The notes under the pieces: model-generated
Told to the model about the DNA's origin: nothing
What the model saw: only the letters and a program-made list of their open reading frames with translations
Database searches by the model: none
Shown: piece by piece, positions 1 to 6,223 of the stretch
Layout: every line of letters starts with the position of its first letter
Numbering within the stretch: the stretch's first letter is position 1
Position numbers and translations under genes: made by a program
Origin: CAYSPT01 sp964432985
GTDB taxonomy: Bacteria; Muiribacteriota; CAYSPT01
Length of the DNA: 6,786 bases
Direction: 5' to 3'
Assembly: GCA_964432985.1 (NCBI GenBank)
Contig: CAYSPT010000134.1
Span: 1-6,786, forward strand

Positions 1-513
1 CTTCTGCCACATCTGAACCGTTTTCCAGTTGGCGTTGTTGGCCTGGGTGCTGATGTGAATGGGGAGCTCCGAGTGCTCGCGCACGGTTTCGAAAACCCCC
101 GGATCCGAAACGATGACGCCGTCGGCACCGATGGCTTCGAGGAAACGGACATACTCGGGGATGGCAGTGAGCTCATCGTCATGGGGGATGATGTTAAGCG
201 CCACATATACCTTCTTGCACGGCAGGGCGGAACCGGTACCATGATGAAGCGCTTGAGTATGAACGGCGCTTTCCTGGTCTGCCTGCCCGGCTTCCCGGGA
301 TTGACCGGAGAATTCGACGGTATTGGCGCTCTGTAAATCGTATCCGTGCGCATACGCCACCGCCCAGCGCAGACTTTCCCGGTCAAAATTACCGGCCAGC
401 GCCCGCAGGCTGAACTGTTCTCCACCCAGGTAGACAGCGTCTGCCCCGTAGCGCAGGGCCACTGGGAGCTTCTCCGAATTACCTGCCGGTGCCAGAAGTT
501 CGGGAATGTTCAT
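1..513 (-). CDS. Peptidase U32 family protein, N-terminal part (runs off the left edge)
   Basis: The reverse strand is open from ATG at 513 to the window edge: 171 codons with no stop. The protein begins MNIPELLAPAGNSEKL, then RYGADAVYLGG (residues 21-31), SLRALAGNF (35-43), KKVYVALNIIPH (100-111), VIVSDPGVFE (133-142) and PIHISTQANNANWK (151-164). These are the N-terminal signatures of the U32 family (TrhP/YegQ, RlhA, UbiU/V and collagenase-like relatives). Several characterised members act in tRNA or rRNA hydroxylation and some carry Fe-S clusters; the C-terminal half that would decide the subgroup lies outside the window. The spacing around ISTQAN resembles TrhP/YegQ, which is suggestive only. 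Residues about 57-99 (217-345) are an insert absent from the relatives I can recall. No clear Shine-Dalgarno sequence precedes the start. The gene is divergent from the TPR-cyclase gene and appears unrelated to the ole genes. Family assignment is firm; subgroup is unknown. Confidence 0.88.
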   Translation of the reverse strand, partial: MNIPELLAPAGNSEKLPVALRYGADAVYLGGEQFSLRALAGNFDRESLRWAVAYAHGYDLQSANTVEFSGQSREAGQADQESAVHTQALHHGTGSALPCKKVYVALNIIPHDDELTAIPEYVRFLEAIGADGVIVSDPGVFETVREHSELPIHISTQANNANWKTVQMWQK

Positions 514-519
514 AAGGGT

Positions 520-525
520 ATTGTA
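520..525 (-). promoter_or_regulatory. Possible -10 element for the U32 gene, implying a leaderless transcript
   Basis: Read on the - strand, TACAAT (preceded by TGG, an extended -10 context) ends 6 nt before the ATG at 513. Transcription would then start at or next to the start codon, which fits the absence of a Shine-Dalgarno sequence. A TTGAAA (546-551, - strand) is present, but its 20-nt spacing is too long for a standard -35. Tentative. Confidence 0.3.
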
Positions 526-575
526 CCAGAAAGCGATCATTGCGTTTTCAATTCAGTAGTACAGGTAGAATGCAA

Positions 576-589
576 GTACTAATTAGTAC
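576..589. promoter_or_regulatory. 14-bp perfect palindrome, operator-like
   Basis: GTACTAATTAGTAC equals its own reverse complement over all 14 bases. It lies between the divergent U32 and TPR-cyclase genes, upstream of both proposed promoters, which is a typical place for a dimeric repressor or activator site. With no loop it is a DNA-binding-site type of palindrome and not an RNA hairpin terminator. The cognate regulator is not identifiable from the window. Confidence 0.4.
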
Positions 590-625
590 CTCTTCTTCTC
601 CTTCCTTATCCGCTTTCTGTTCAGC

Positions 626-654
626 TGGACATCCTTAAGAAATTAAATTATTAT
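626..654 (+). promoter_or_regulatory. Sigma70-type promoter candidate for the TPR-cyclase gene
   Basis: TGGACA (626-631) and TATTAT (649-654) are separated by exactly 17 nt in an AT-rich stretch, matching five of six -35 and five of six -10 consensus bases. A start site near 661 would leave a leader of about 36 nt before the ATG at 697. No experimental support; sequence match only. Confidence 0.45.
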
Positions 655-682
655 CAGACCAGGTATGAACATGATGAATCCG

Positions 683-689
683 AAAGGAG
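683..689 (+). promoter_or_regulatory. Ribosome binding site of the TPR-cyclase gene
   Basis: AAAGGAG sits 7 nt before the ATG at 697 and fixes that start. ATGs at 665, 671 and 674 lie in a different frame. Confidence 0.75.
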
Positions 690-696
690 CGTCGCC

Positions 697-1869
697 ATGA
701 GTGCCGGAACCGACGATCGTGATAGGATTTTTTTTAGCGAAGAAAACCTGGCTGGCATACGGGCAGAGAATATGCGCGAATGGCTGGAGTTTGTCATTGG
801 CATCGATAACAAGGAGGTGGATTTCGCCGGCCGGATTTACCGGAAATTGACTGAGGTTTGCCCGGATGATCCCGATCTTTGTTTCAGATACGGGATGTTC
901 TTCAGGAAGCAGGCTGATTATGATGGGGCCCTGCCGTGGCTGATGAAAGCGGTCCGGTTGAATCCCCGGTTCTCATTGGCTGAAAGCGAAGTTGCCTACA
1001 CCATGTGCAAGCTTGAGCGGTACGATGAATCGGAAGATTGGTTTTGCAGGGCCTTCGCCCAGGAAGATATTTATTCTTTTCCGGAAAGCACTCTGATGTT
1101 CCTTAACTTTGTTCTCTGCAAGCAGTGCGGCTTCGATTATGAAAAAATTAAAAATAGGCTCATTCAAAAAGCCGACCAATTCCCCGGGATGAAAGAGCAT
1201 GGAGGATTCGACCGGCTGTCATCCCTGGCGGCGAACCACGTCCGGCAGATATATGCCCTGGACAGGCACTTCAGCGGGTTCATCCTCTTCGCTGACCTGG
1301 TTGGCTCCACCCAATACAAGCGGGAGTTTCCCCGGTTGTGGCCGGCGAGGATACTTCATTTCCTGATGTTTTCCCGGTTGGCATTTCACTTTTTCGGTTT
1401 TGATTTCATCAAGTTCATCGGTGATGAAGTAATGGTTTTTTATCCCTTCAACGAGATGGAATCAAAAGCGCAGATTGCCTTGAAAATCCATAACCTGTTT
1501 TTCGACCGGCAGGACTGGTACCTGGGAGAGTTGAACCGTTTCAATCCCGCCCTGGCCCACTGCCCCCCAGACCAGGAAAACCAGCATGAGATCAAGGTAA
1601 AGATCTTTGTTGGAGAGGTTCGTGACGCGCTGGTGTTTTCTCCTACCGCCGATGAACATTACGACCTGATCGGTGCCGATGTTGACCGGGCCGCCCGCCT
1701 CAAGGAAATGGCTTCTGAAAACCTGGTAGTCGTGGATGATGCGTTCCGCGCGGCCCTGGCCCAAAACGGCCCGGCTTTCGCCGGTGTCTTTGACGATATG
1801 CGCTGGAAAAAGGACTTCAAGGGAATTCGGGGGAAAACAGGTTTCTACGGAAAATTCATGCAAGAGTAA
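697..1869 (+). CDS. TPR protein with C-terminal class III adenylate/guanylate cyclase domain
   Basis: A 390-residue soluble protein with no signal peptide or membrane segment. Residues about 55-150 form TPR-like helices (for example GMFFRKQADYDGALPWLMKA, then the helix pair around KLERYDESEDWFCRAF). Residues about 193-385 match a class III nucleotidyl cyclase: FADLVGST with metal Asp200, FIKFIGDEVMVFYP with Lys239 and metal Asp243, and HYDLIGADVDRAARL with Asp323 at the base-selecting position and Arg334 at the transition-state position. The usual transition-state Asn four residues before that Arg is Asp330 here. Both metal ligands remain, so activity is possible, most likely ATP to cAMP, but the Asn change leaves this open. 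The TPR part probably senses or docks a protein partner. The start is set by a good ribosome site. The gene is less GC-rich than the ole genes, and a gap begins immediately after its stop, so operon membership with oleA cannot be judged. Confidence 0.8.
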   Translation: MSAGTDDRDRIFFSEENLAGIRAENMREWLEFVIGIDNKEVDFAGRIYRKLTEVCPDDPDLCFRYGMFFRKQADYDGALPWLMKAVRLNPRFSLAESEVAYTMCKLERYDESEDWFCRAFAQEDIYSFPESTLMFLNFVLCKQCGFDYEKIKNRLIQKADQFPGMKEHGGFDRLSSLAANHVRQIYALDRHFSGFILFADLVGSTQYKREFPRLWPARILHFLMFSRLAFHFFGFDFIKFIGDEVMVFYPFNEMESKAQIALKIHNLFFDRQDWYLGELNRFNPALAHCPPDQENQHEIKVKIFVGEVRDALVFSPTADEHYDLIGADVDRAARLKEMASENLVVVDDAFRAALAQNGPAFAGVFDDMRWKKDFKGIRGKTGFYGKFMQE

Positions 1870-1969
1870 NNNNNNNNNNNNNNNNNNNNNNNNNNNNNNN
1901 NNNNNNNNNNNNNNNNNNNNNNNNNNNNNNNNNNNNNNNNNNNNNNNNNNNNNNNNNNNNNNNNNNNNN
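1870..1969. other. Assembly gap 1 (100 N)
   Basis: Exactly 100 undetermined bases, the usual placeholder for a scaffold gap of unknown true size. It starts directly after the TAA of the TPR-cyclase gene. The remaining 64 bases before oleA (1970-2033) hold no promoter I would defend, so the oleA promoter or a terminator may lie in the gap. Confidence 0.95.
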
Positions 1970-2033
1970 AACTCTGGTTTAATAGAGCGTCGATTTTGTA
2001 CGGTATCCAATTCACTGAAAACCGGTAAGCATT

Positions 2034-3089
2034 ATGCTGTTTGAGAACGTCTGTATCGAATCGGTGGCCCACCTGCTGCCCGAAGAGACGCTGACCTCGG
2101 CCCAGATCGAGGAGCGCCTGGCCCCCGTGTACAACAAGCTCAACCTGCCTTTCGGCCGGCTTGAGTTCTTCACGGGGATCCAGGAACGCCGCCTGTGGCC
2201 GCCCAACGCCTGCATGAGCGACAAATCGGCCGAAGTCGGTGTTCTGGCGCTGAAAAAATCGGGAGTATCCCGCAAGGACATCGGTATCCTGATCAACGGC
2301 TCCGTCTACCGCGAGTACATGGAGCCGGCCACCGCGTCCTTCGTCCACGAGAAGATACAGTTGGGTGAAGATACCATGATTTTTGACGTCTCAAACGCCT
2401 GCCTTGGGTTTCTCAACGGCATGGTTATCGTGGGCAGTATGATCGACAAGGGGATCGTCAAAGCCGGTCTGGTAGTGGCCTCGGAAAACGGCCGGCCCCT
2501 GGTGGACACCACCATCAAGGCGCTGCGTCGGGACTGGTCGCTGACCCGCAGGAAAATCAAGGGGTCTTTTGCTTCGCTGACCATCGGGTGCGGCTCCGCG
2601 GCGGCGGTGCTGGTGCACAAATCCATCTCGAAACACGGCCACCGGCTCCTGGGCGGCGAGTGCATGGTTTCGTCCACCTTTAACTACCTGTGCCGCGGCG
2701 GCGCGGTGGACGCGCAGCCCGGTACCGGAGATCCATCGAAGCTGCTCATGGACACCGACTCTGAGAAACTGATGGTGGCCGGATGCGACCTGGCCCGCAA
2801 AACCTGGGAGCGCACCAGGGAGAGCCTGCAGTTCGAAAACGACGATGTCAACCGGATTTTCTGCCACCAGGTGGGACGGGCACACCGCCGGCTGATGCTG
2901 GACACCCTGGAGTTGGACTCCGACAAGGATTTCTGCACCTACCCGTTTTTAGGGAACATCGGTTCGGTGTCCCTGCCGGCCACGCTCTCCATCGGTATCG
3001 AGCGGGATATGGTGAAGAAGGATGATTTCATCGCCCTGCTGGGAATCGGCAGCGGTATCAACTGCATGATGCTGGGGGTGCGGTGGTGA
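2034..3089 (+). CDS. oleA: OleA, thiolase-superfamily enzyme for head-to-head acyl-CoA condensation
   Basis: The 351-residue protein belongs to the thiolase/KAS III superfamily. OleA performs a non-decarboxylative Claisen condensation of two long-chain acyl-CoAs to a 2-alkyl-3-keto acid, the first committed step of olefin synthesis. Visible catalytic residues are Cys123 in SNACLGF, His278 in CHQVGRAH and Asn308 in GNIGSVSLP. Glu97 in MEPATA lies 26 residues before the Cys, the same spacing as the base Glu117 and Cys143 of Xanthomonas OleA; this glutamate separates OleA from ordinary FabH. The conserved FASLTIG block (179-185) and the C-terminal GIGSGINCMMLGV block (337-349) are typical of OleA. 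Length is normal. The ATG at 2034 is preceded by only a weak GGTAAG (2024-2029). The stop overlaps the start of oleB. The identification rests on both motifs and the oleBCD neighbours. Confidence 0.95.
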   Translation: MLFENVCIESVAHLLPEETLTSAQIEERLAPVYNKLNLPFGRLEFFTGIQERRLWPPNACMSDKSAEVGVLALKKSGVSRKDIGILINGSVYREYMEPATASFVHEKIQLGEDTMIFDVSNACLGFLNGMVIVGSMIDKGIVKAGLVVASENGRPLVDTTIKALRRDWSLTRRKIKGSFASLTIGCGSAAAVLVHKSISKHGHRLLGGECMVSSTFNYLCRGGAVDAQPGTGDPSKLLMDTDSEKLMVAGCDLARKTWERTRESLQFENDDVNRIFCHQVGRAHRRLMLDTLELDSDKDFCTYPFLGNIGSVSLPATLSIGIERDMVKKDDFIALLGIGSGINCMMLGVRW

Positions 3090-3973
3090 GCGGCAGCGGT
3101 CACGGTTTCACGTCTCCCGAGTATCCCTTCACCTCACGCTGGCTCATGGTCCGGGGCGTACGGATGCACTATCTCGACGAAGGAGCCCCAACCGAATTAC
3201 AAACTCCCGTGGTCATGCTGCACGGCAACCCAACCTGGTCGTTTTTCTACCGCAACCTGGTGAAAGCACTGGCACCCGATTACCGCTGCATCGTGCCCGA
3301 CCACATCGGCTGCGGGCTTTCGGACAAGCCGCAGCATTACGATTACGTCCTGAAAACTCACATCGACAACTGCGAGTTCCTGCTCGATTCACTGGGAATA
3401 AAGGAGTGTCACCTGGTGGTCCACGACTGGGGAGGCGCCATAGGGATGGGAGTGGCGGTGCGCAACCCGGGGCGGATCAAGAAGATGATTATCATGAACA
3501 CCGCCGCCTACACCGACCGCAAATTGCCGTGGCAGCTGGCGTTCTGCAAGCTGCCGGTGATCGGCGAGCTGGCCATCCGGCAGTTCAACCTGTTCGTCCA
3601 GTACGCCCGCTACCGGTGCACCACCCACCCCGGGGGTCTCAAGGGAGAAGCACTGCGTGGGTACCTGTATCCTTACGGCAGCTTCCGTAACCGGGTGGCA
3701 GTGTACCAGTTCGTGCGGGACATTCCCATGCACCGGTATCACGAGAGCTGGCCGGTGCTCAAGGACATCGAGGAGCGGTTGGAAAATCTGGCGGAGAACC
3801 CGGCGCTTCTGCTCTGGGGATGCCGGGATTTCGTGTTTACCACTCACTTCCTCCAGCGGTGGAAAGAGTTTCTACCTGAAGCGGAGACACTGGCCCTGGA
3901 AGAAGCGGGACATTACCTGCTGGAGGACGAGCCCGAACGCACCACCGCTGCCATCCGGCAGTTTTTGGATTAA
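3086..3973 (+). CDS. oleB: OleB, alpha/beta-hydrolase acting as beta-lactone decarboxylase
   Basis: An alpha/beta-hydrolase close to haloalkane dehalogenases. OleB converts the cis-beta-lactone made by OleC to a cis-alkene plus CO2. Numbering from the first GTG at 3083: oxyanion/halide-type motif HGNPTWSF (47-54), nucleophile Asp115 in VHDWGG, acid Asp249 in GCRDFVF and His277 in AGHYLLED complete the triad. Total length of about 295 residues is normal for a stand-alone OleB, so this is not the OleBC fusion seen in some phyla. Two tandem GTG codons (3083 and 3086) can start it. I prefer 3086, because it gives the common 4-nt GTGA overlap with the oleA stop and a 7-nt gap after the GGGGG run at 3074-3078. 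The alternative start at 3083 overlaps oleA by 7 nt. Translation is probably coupled to oleA. Confidence 0.93.
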   Translation: MSGSGHGFTSPEYPFTSRWLMVRGVRMHYLDEGAPTELQTPVVMLHGNPTWSFFYRNLVKALAPDYRCIVPDHIGCGLSDKPQHYDYVLKTHIDNCEFLLDSLGIKECHLVVHDWGGAIGMGVAVRNPGRIKKMIIMNTAAYTDRKLPWQLAFCKLPVIGELAIRQFNLFVQYARYRCTTHPGGLKGEALRGYLYPYGSFRNRVAVYQFVRDIPMHRYHESWPVLKDIEERLENLAENPALLLWGCRDFVFTTHFLQRWKEFLPEAETLALEEAGHYLLEDEPERTTAAIRQFLD

Positions 3974-4064
3974 GGATATACCTGTCAACCAGAACCGCTT
4001 GTTACTTGTTTTAAGTACCTCCCAGCGTAAATTCTTACAAACCACCCCGATAGGTATGTCATAG

Positions 4065-4193
4065 CAACTGCTGTAAAATNNNNNNNNNNNNNNNNNNNNN
4101 NNNNNNNNNNNNNNNNNNNNNNNNNNNNNNNNNNNNNNNNNNNNNNNNNNNNNNNNNNNNNNNNNNNNNNNNNNNNNNNATTTACAACAGTTG
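4065..4193. repeat. Imperfect inverted repeat flanking assembly gap 2
   Basis: The left arm CAACTGCTGTAAAAT (4065-4079) ends at the first N. The right arm ATTTACAACAGTTG (4180-4193) begins at the last N. The reverse complement of the right arm is CAACTGTTGTAAAT, which matches the left arm except for one C/T change and one extra A. The gap therefore sits between the arms of an inverted repeat, the structure expected for a hairpin, a small palindromic element or the ends of a mobile element. The content between the arms is unknown. Confidence 0.6.
4080..4179. other. Assembly gap 2 (100 N)
   Basis: Exactly 100 undetermined bases, the standard placeholder for a gap of unknown size. The missing DNA may be a strong hairpin or a multi-copy element that stopped assembly, given the inverted repeat at its edges. 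Confidence 0.95.
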
Positions 4194-4284
4194 AAAAAAG
4201 ACACACTTAACCGCGGTGCGAGCTCCGAAAGTCCCTTCATTTATCGCAAAATCACGGCAGAATATGATAAAATGCTATGTAACT

Positions 4285-4479
4285 ATGATACAAAAAATTG
4301 TAAAAAAAATGAGATTAGAGGATTCTTCGTCTGCCAAGCGGGACCTGGCTTTCTGGAAGCAAAGACCTCCCGAGGAGCGTATTGCAGCCGTTGAATATTT
4401 GCGGAGGTTACATCATGGAAATACAGCCCGACTTCAGAGAACGGTTCGAGTTTTAAAACAAGGATGCTCTAAGACATGA
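4285..4479 (+). CDS. Small antitoxin-like protein (family usually paired with a nucleotidyltransferase), orphaned
   Basis: A 64-residue, basic protein beginning MIQKIVKKMRLED, with DLAFWKQRPPEERIAAVEYL (20-39) and HGNTARLQRTVRVLK (44-58). From memory this layout (a KK.SLED-like start, then YW...PEER..AVE.LRR, then G.TARLQR..RV) is a widespread small family encoded just upstream of nucleotidyltransferase-fold toxin-like genes and presumed to be their antitoxin. No such partner is intact here; oleC follows instead. The stop TGA (4477-4479) overlaps the oleC ATG in an ATGA junction, so its translation could feed oleC. ATG 4285 was chosen because it fits the family N-terminus; ATG 4264 and 4309 are alternatives. 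None has a good ribosome site. The DNA upstream is AT-rich, unlike the ole genes, which suggests acquisition. It may be a decaying remnant. Confidence 0.6.
   Translation: MIQKIVKKMRLEDSSSAKRDLAFWKQRPPEERIAAVEYLRRLHHGNTARLQRTVRVLKQGCSKT
4403..4456 (+). pseudogene. Possible remnant of the partner gene's start, overlapping the antitoxin-like gene
   Basis: GGAGG (4403-4407) lies 7 nt before an ATG at 4415, in a different frame from the small gene. The reading frame gives MEIQPDFRERFEF and stops at TAA 4454-4456. The first nine residues resemble, from memory, the N-terminus of nucleotidyltransferase partners of this antitoxin-like family (MEI.PDF..LL...). If so, this is the start of the lost partner, cut after about ten codons. 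Because it lies within conserved codons of the other frame, chance is a serious alternative. Confidence 0.25.
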
Positions 4480-6155
4480 CCAAAGATAACGAGCTTTTCA
4501 ATATAGCGCAATACCTGCCTGAGATGGCCCAGCGGTACCCCTTTCGCAAGGCGGTGGTGTTTCCCCACAGCCGCGACAAAATGGGCCGCCGCAGCTACAC
4601 CCACCTGACGTTCCAGGACCTTAACGCCGAGAGCGACCGGTACGCCCACGGCCTGGTCAGCTCCGGAATAACACGGGGCACCCGGGTGCTGCTCATGGTG
4701 AAACCGTCGCTTGAGTTCATCTCTCTCACCTTCGCCCTGTTCAAGACGGGGGCGGTCCCCATATTGATCGATCCGGGTATGGGCCGCACCAGGCTGCTCG
4801 AGTGCATCCGCAACGTGTCCCCGGAAGCGGTGGTGGGAATCCCCATGGTCCACGTGGCCCGGCAGGCGTACCGCAAGTACTTCAAATCGGTGAAAATAAA
4901 CCTGGTGATCGGGGGCAAGATGCCGCTCCTGGCCAAAAGCCTGGAGAAGCTGTCGTCGCCCACCGCCACGCCGTTTCAAATCGCCGACACCACGCGCAGC
5001 TCGCCCGCGGCCATCCTGTTTACCACCGGGAGCACGGGGCCGGCCAAGGGAGTGCTCTACGAGCACGGGATGTTCGACGCCCAGGTAGCACTGCTTCAGA
5101 AGGTGTACGGTTTCGAGCACGGCGAGGTGGACCTGGCGGGGCTGCCGGTGTTCGCCCTTTTCGACGTGGCCCTGGGAATGACCTGCGTCATCCCGGACAT
5201 GGACCCCACCCGGCCGGCGCACGTGGACCCGCTGCTGATTATCGAGGCGGTCCACGACCAGGGGGTGACCACCAGTTTCGGTTCCCCCGCCATCTGGAAA
5301 CGGGTAGGGGAGTACTGCACGAAGCACCACATCGCGCTTCCGTCGATGAGGCGGATACTGATGGCCGGCGCACCCGTACCCGGGGACCTGATCGGGATGT
5401 TCAAGCACATCATCCCCAACGGTGACGTGCACACGCCCTACGGGGCCACCGAAGCTCTGCCGGTTTCGAGTATCAGCGGCGCGGAGGTGACCGGAGGGAC
5501 CTGGGCGCGCAGCCGGGAAGGGTTCGGCACCTGCGTGGGCAAAGCGGTCCCCGGAGTCACGGTGAAAATCATCCGGATACTGGATGAACCGCTTCCCGAG
5601 TGGCTGGACGATCTCGACCTGCGTCCCAACAAGATCGGCGAGATCGTCGTCCACGGGCCCATGGTCACCGAAACCTATTACAACCGCGACGACGCCACCG
5701 CCAAAGCGAAGATCCACCGCCGAAACGGTGTGTGGCACCGCATGGGTGATATCGGGTACCTGGACGACCAGGACCGTCTCTGGTTCTGCGGCCGCAAAGG
5801 GCATCGGGTGATCACCCCGGAGGAGACGCTGTTCACCGTGCCGTGCGAAGCGATTTTCAACCGGCACCCGAAGGTGTTCCGCTCTGCCCTGGTGGGCATC
5901 GGTCCCGCGGAGCGCAAAACCCCTGTCATCATCATCGAGCCGGGCCCGGGACACTACCCGAAGACCACTCACCTGAAAAAAAACTTTGCCGGCGAACTGC
6001 TGGAGATAGCGGCCGCGTACCCCCACACTGAAGGTATCGAGCACGTGCTGTTCCACCCGTCGTTTCCGGTGGACATCAGGCACAACGCCAAGATCTTCCG
6101 GGAGAAATTAGCTGTTTGGGCGGACGGTAAATTGAAAGGCTTAGGACGGATATAA
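4476..6155 (+). CDS. oleC: OleC, beta-lactone synthetase (AMP-ligase superfamily)
   Basis: A 559-residue member of the acyl-CoA synthetase-like adenylating superfamily. OleC uses ATP to activate the beta-hydroxy acid made by OleD and closes it to a cis-beta-lactone. Motifs in order: P-loop-like LFTTGSTGPAKG (181-192), MAGAPVP (296-302), YGATEALP (322-329), the ATP-ribose Asp in GDIGYLD (424-430), GRKGHRV (439-445) and the C-terminal lysine motif DIRHNAKIFREKL, with Lys539 as the probable catalytic lysine. The RHNAKI form, in place of the PRTxSGK of CoA ligases, is typical of OleC as I know it. Length is normal and no frameshift is seen. The ATG overlaps the stop of the small upstream gene by 4 nt; an AAGGA (4460-4464) lies 11 nt upstream, somewhat far, so coupling may matter. 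A long antisense open frame across the gene is a GC-driven shadow. Confidence 0.94.
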   Translation: MTKDNELFNIAQYLPEMAQRYPFRKAVVFPHSRDKMGRRSYTHLTFQDLNAESDRYAHGLVSSGITRGTRVLLMVKPSLEFISLTFALFKTGAVPILIDPGMGRTRLLECIRNVSPEAVVGIPMVHVARQAYRKYFKSVKINLVIGGKMPLLAKSLEKLSSPTATPFQIADTTRSSPAAILFTTGSTGPAKGVLYEHGMFDAQVALLQKVYGFEHGEVDLAGLPVFALFDVALGMTCVIPDMDPTRPAHVDPLLIIEAVHDQGVTTSFGSPAIWKRVGEYCTKHHIALPSMRRILMAGAPVPGDLIGMFKHIIPNGDVHTPYGATEALPVSSISGAEVTGGTWARSREGFGTCVGKAVPGVTVKIIRILDEPLPEWLDDLDLRPNKIGEIVVHGPMVTETYYNRDDATAKAKIHRRNGVWHRMGDIGYLDDQDRLWFCGRKGHRVITPEETLFTVPCEAIFNRHPKVFRSALVGIGPAERKTPVIIIEPGPGHYPKTTHLKKNFAGELLEIAAAYPHTEGIEHVLFHPSFPVDIRHNAKIFREKLAVWADGKLKGLGRI

Positions 6156-6223
6156 TTCAAGCAGACTTCTCGGAATTGATCCTGCCTGCAGGCCATTCTT
6201 AAGTGTTAGGAGACAGTATAACC
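6156..6223. promoter_or_regulatory. oleC-oleD spacer with the oleD ribosome binding site
   Basis: This 68-nt spacer contains AGGAGA (6208-6213), 10 nt before a TTG at 6224, and a 10-bp loop-less palindrome GCCTGCAGGC (6184-6193) without a following T run. I see no terminator and no clear promoter, so oleD is probably read through from oleC. Confidence 0.55.

Larger units (their letters stand above)
3974..4284. other. oleB-oleC spacer, left and middle part; no gene recognised
   Basis: This stretch holds 106 bases after the oleB stop, the 100-N gap, and about 105 AT-rich bases. I see no RNA gene and no convincing rho-independent terminator. A weak promoter-like pair, TTTATC (4240-4245) and TATGAT (4263-4268) with a 17-nt spacer, precedes the small gene at 4285. 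Overlapping reading frames here (for example from 4191) have no recognisable protein content. Such a long spacer is out of place in an otherwise tight ole operon and suggests inserted DNA. Confidence 0.6.

Noticed and set aside
55..336. Plus-strand frame of 93 codons
   Set aside because: It lies antisense to the U32 gene, whose conserved motifs on the - strand explain this DNA.
1863..1975. AGAGT (1863-1867) and ACTCT (1971-1975) on either side of gap 1, as for gap 2
   Set aside because: Only 5 bp match and the flanks do not extend it, so chance explains it. The gap 2 arms are much longer.
1845..2348. Reverse-strand frames running through the N run of gap 1
   Set aside because: They are artefacts of translating undetermined bases, and they lie antisense to oleA.
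2783..3025. Alternative plus-strand frame inside oleA
   Set aside because: It overlaps conserved catalytic codons of OleA (His278, Asn308) and has no recognisable product.
4191..4394. 67-codon frame beside gap 2
   Set aside because: It overlaps the better supported small gene in another frame, and its sequence has no family resemblance.
4434..6083. Antisense open frame of 549 codons opposite oleC
   Set aside because: It mirrors the coding frame of a clear OleC in GC-rich DNA. Its translation is rich in H, R, G, D and V without any recognisable domain.
6184..6193. GCCTGCAGGC palindrome between oleC and oleD as a terminator or operator
   Set aside because: It has no loop and no following T run, and it lies inside an operon. 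A 10-bp restriction-site-like palindrome is expected by chance in GC-rich DNA.
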